Positions 7,601 to 8,086 of a stretch of DNA of 8,086 bases are shown here, one piece after another. A program made the position numbers and the translations under genes. Below the pieces are notes generated by a model, which did no database searches, was not told where the DNA came from, and saw only the letters and a program-made list of their open reading frames with translations. The DNA comes from Methanothrix sp. (lineage in GTDB: Archaea; Halobacteriota; Methanosarcinia; Methanotrichales; Methanotrichaceae). The stretch spans positions 1-8,086 of the forward strand of contig JAJRAT010000067.1 of NCBI GenBank assembly GCA_028682845.1. Reading direction: 5' to 3'. Numbering within the stretch: the stretch's first letter is position 1; the number at the start of each line of letters is the position of its first letter.

Positions 7601-7945
7601 AACGGTGCAGGCGACCAGACCGGAAGGCTTGCAGGGCGCATAATCCTCTCGCAGGAGCCAGGGCGAAGGAAGCGGATCGGAATTGCCGTCTGCGTTGCTG
7701 CAGGGAAGCCGCAGGACAAGTGTCTGTTCTCGACCGCTGTCGGAAGGAAATAGCTCGCGGATGGATTGGCAGAGATCGCCGGGCGGCAGGGCAAAGGGAT
7801 GAGGCGAGGGAGATGAATGTGATGTGGTTTGAGGAGAACTCTTTTTATTTCGCTTCTGCGAGGCGGCTGAGGTCAGAGGCAGGGCTGAGGACTCGGCCCA
7901 AATATAGAAGGATTTGGTATCCCAGAGAGAGTGCAGGACTTGCAT
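4694..7945 (-). CDS. SWI2/SNF2-family DNA-dependent ATPase (YwqA-like)
   Basis: This 1083-residue protein is predicted to translocate on double-stranded DNA using ATP and to displace or remodel bound proteins. The N-terminus (MQVLHSLWDTKSFYIWAES) resembles the start of bacterial YwqA-type proteins, which supports the start codon. A Pro/Ser-rich N-terminal region is followed by a very acidic tract (318-342) made by an in-frame DNA repeat, then the SNF2-associated domain of this subfamily (about 345-480, the kind catalogued as DUF3670). The ATPase core begins near 596: Q-motif region LRPYQLRGVSWL, Walker A DDMGLGKT (624-631, K630), motif Ia CPMSVAGNW, DEAQ box (733-736), TGTP (761-764), motif IV IIFTQF (924-929), motif V LKAGGFGLNLT (979-989) and motif VI QATDRAFRIGQ (1008-1018). 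All motifs are intact. DEAQ in place of DEAH is normal for this prokaryotic branch. No bromodomain, SANT or other eukaryotic accessory domain is seen. It is the first gene of the SNF2-SWIM operon. Confidence 0.95.
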   Translation of the reverse strand: MQVLHSLWDTKSFYIWAESSALPLTSAASQKRNKKSSPQTTSHSSPSPHPFALPPGDLCQSIRELFPSDSGREQTLVLRLPCSNADGNSDPLPSPWLLREDYAPCKPSGLVACTVPALGYDPGPAVDLLLDLPARPPPSTAFSDSMLFWSQLAFHSLELVTKELFVPAVRGSNAVWRAVLDESAQKRLALFPEAMPPSCLCLLPPPGLKITSSRLISSFVDGAVDHIVRGSLSGVSLLPVRRGRKPLSLPPVHQLCQALTAPNPAMKASAGEVKLLADDLESWTAQLQPKSVDVPFRTCFRLEAPARNRLQSEIGLPDESDSDDDVDDDVNDDVNDDVNDDDYAWHLLFFLQARDDPSLLVPASDVWRTRSGALTILKKRLKNPQEQLLADLGKAARIFPAMAKCLENPRPSDIRMTTEEAYSFLRESAPLLEQNGYGVQLPAWWERPGSRLGIKIKLLDPPERDGKVGPSNFGLDTVLKYDWQLSLGGNAITEAEFAELSRLKIPLVRIRGEWMELRAEEIEKAIEFFRTNENREMTLAEALRMSANMAGPDSPDGPLAMPIQGIEAEGRIDEMLRALNDPAGRIKTALPPRDLQGTLRPYQLRGVSWLEYLHSLGFGACLADDMGLGKTVELIAFLLRQREKNLSSNANTPARSKPSLLICPMSVAGNWQRELQRFAPGLKVHLHHGQDRLCGQDFQEAAEESDVVVTTYALAQRDEEELCASSWGNVVLDEAQNIKNRFAHQTKSIKKIKADYRIALTGTPVENRLSELWSILDFLNPGFLGSPESFRKEFVLPIEKHKNQSRSERLRATVQPFILRRLKTDASVISDLPMKTEMLEGYSLTAEQASLYSAVVNEMLGEIELSDGIERKGLILSALTKLKQICDHPALFLQDGSSLGARSGKLSRLEEMLDEVLAEGDRSIIFTQFAAMGAMLRHQLQETLGVEALFLHGCTSKKKRDEMIQRFQSGSVPIFILSLKAGGFGLNLTAANQVFHYDRWWNPAVENQATDRAFRIGQKKNVFVHKFVCPGTLEEQIDQLIVRKKALAESVIGTGESWLTELSNDALRDILSLRLTATGHGGD
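6922..6980 (-). repeat. 12-bp in-frame tandem repeat encoding an acidic linker
   Basis: Four copies of a 12-bp unit (catcatcgttaa on the + strand) run from 6922 to 6969. Copies 1-3 are identical and copy 4 has one T-to-C change; a shorter CATCATCATCC run follows. On the coding strand each unit gives four codons, V-N-D-D, so any gain or loss of a unit keeps the SNF2 frame. The result is the Asp-rich tract at residues 318-342. Confidence 0.9.
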
Positions 7946-7988
7946 CGTGTTCGAGCCTTCGTATGGAATATTGTCTGAGTAATATTAG

Positions 7989-7996
7989 TATATAAA
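7989..7996 (-). promoter_or_regulatory. TATA box of the SNF2-SWIM operon
   Basis: TTTATATA on the - strand is a near-perfect archaeal TATA box. Its centre lies about 47 nt upstream of the SNF2 ATG at 7945, so transcription should begin near 7967 and leave a leader of about 22 nt. That leader contains only a weak GAAGG ribosome-binding-like sequence. This is the clearest archaeal promoter in the window. Confidence 0.65.
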
Positions 7997-7997
7997 T

Positions 7998-8086
7998 ATG
8001 GTCCAATGCTCTGCAAAAATTGCTGCCGCATCAATCGCGTTTGCATCTGAGACTGTACGCATCGCCCATGTGGTAATACATCTTCA
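7998..8086. other. Right edge: unresolved 89 bp
   Basis: Two weak readings compete. On the - strand a frame enters from the right edge and stops with TGA at 8031-8033 after 17 codons (KMYYHMGDAYSLRCKRD), which could be the tail of an upstream gene. On the + strand an ATG at 7998 opens a frame that stays open to the window end (29 codons, MVQCSAKIAAASIAFASETV...) but has no ribosome binding site, and the SNF2 TATA box lies directly before it. Neither is long enough to call. Confidence 0.2.

Noticed and set aside
7354..7995. Long + strand ORF (213 codons) opposite the start of the SNF2 gene
   Set aside because: Its product is Arg/Ala-rich low-complexity sequence typical of antisense frames in GC-rich genes, while the - strand frame carries recognisable SNF2-family N-terminal sequence.

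Overview
The window most likely comes from a methanogenic euryarchaeon, probably of the Methanosarcinales/Methanotrichales type. The evidence is archaeal TATA-like boxes (TTTATATA, TTTTTAAATA) placed about 45-55 nt before two start codons, AGGT-type Shine-Dalgarno sequences, and a free-standing SET-domain protein beside bacterial-type hybrid histidine kinase and SNF2 genes. The lineage is an inference; no rRNA or other marker gene is present.

Layout. Positions 1-218 are AT-rich and hold only scraps: a possible 17-codon tail of a gene ending at 54 and a possible 40-aa ORF (72-194). A large membrane-bound hybrid histidine kinase follows on the + strand (ATG-initiated ORF 515-3103). Its reading frame stays open and protein-like up to 308 with no start codon, and a different frame beginning with ATG at 219 runs into it, so the real 5' end probably lies upstream and is broken or recoded by one base. 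The rest of the window is three genes on the - strand, read from right to left: a SWI2/SNF2 ATPase of the YwqA type (7945-4694), a SWIM zinc-finger protein of the YwqB type (4688-3795, 5 bp after the SNF2 stop), and a SET-domain protein methyltransferase (3680-3075) with its own TATA box and ribosome binding site. The SET gene converges on the kinase gene and their 3' ends overlap by 29 bp (3075-3103).

How the genes relate. SNF2 and SWIM are a known gene pair in bacteria and archaea and almost certainly one operon; they probably remodel or translocate on nucleoprotein. A SET methyltransferase directly downstream on the same strand gives a cluster of three parts familiar from eukaryotic chromatin biology: remodelling ATPase, SWIM zinc finger and lysine methyltransferase. 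A functional link between SET and the other two is inference only, because SET appears to have a separate promoter. The histidine kinase is unrelated in function but physically coupled to SET through the convergent overlap. I found no tRNA, rRNA, CRISPR array, insertion sequence or integrase.
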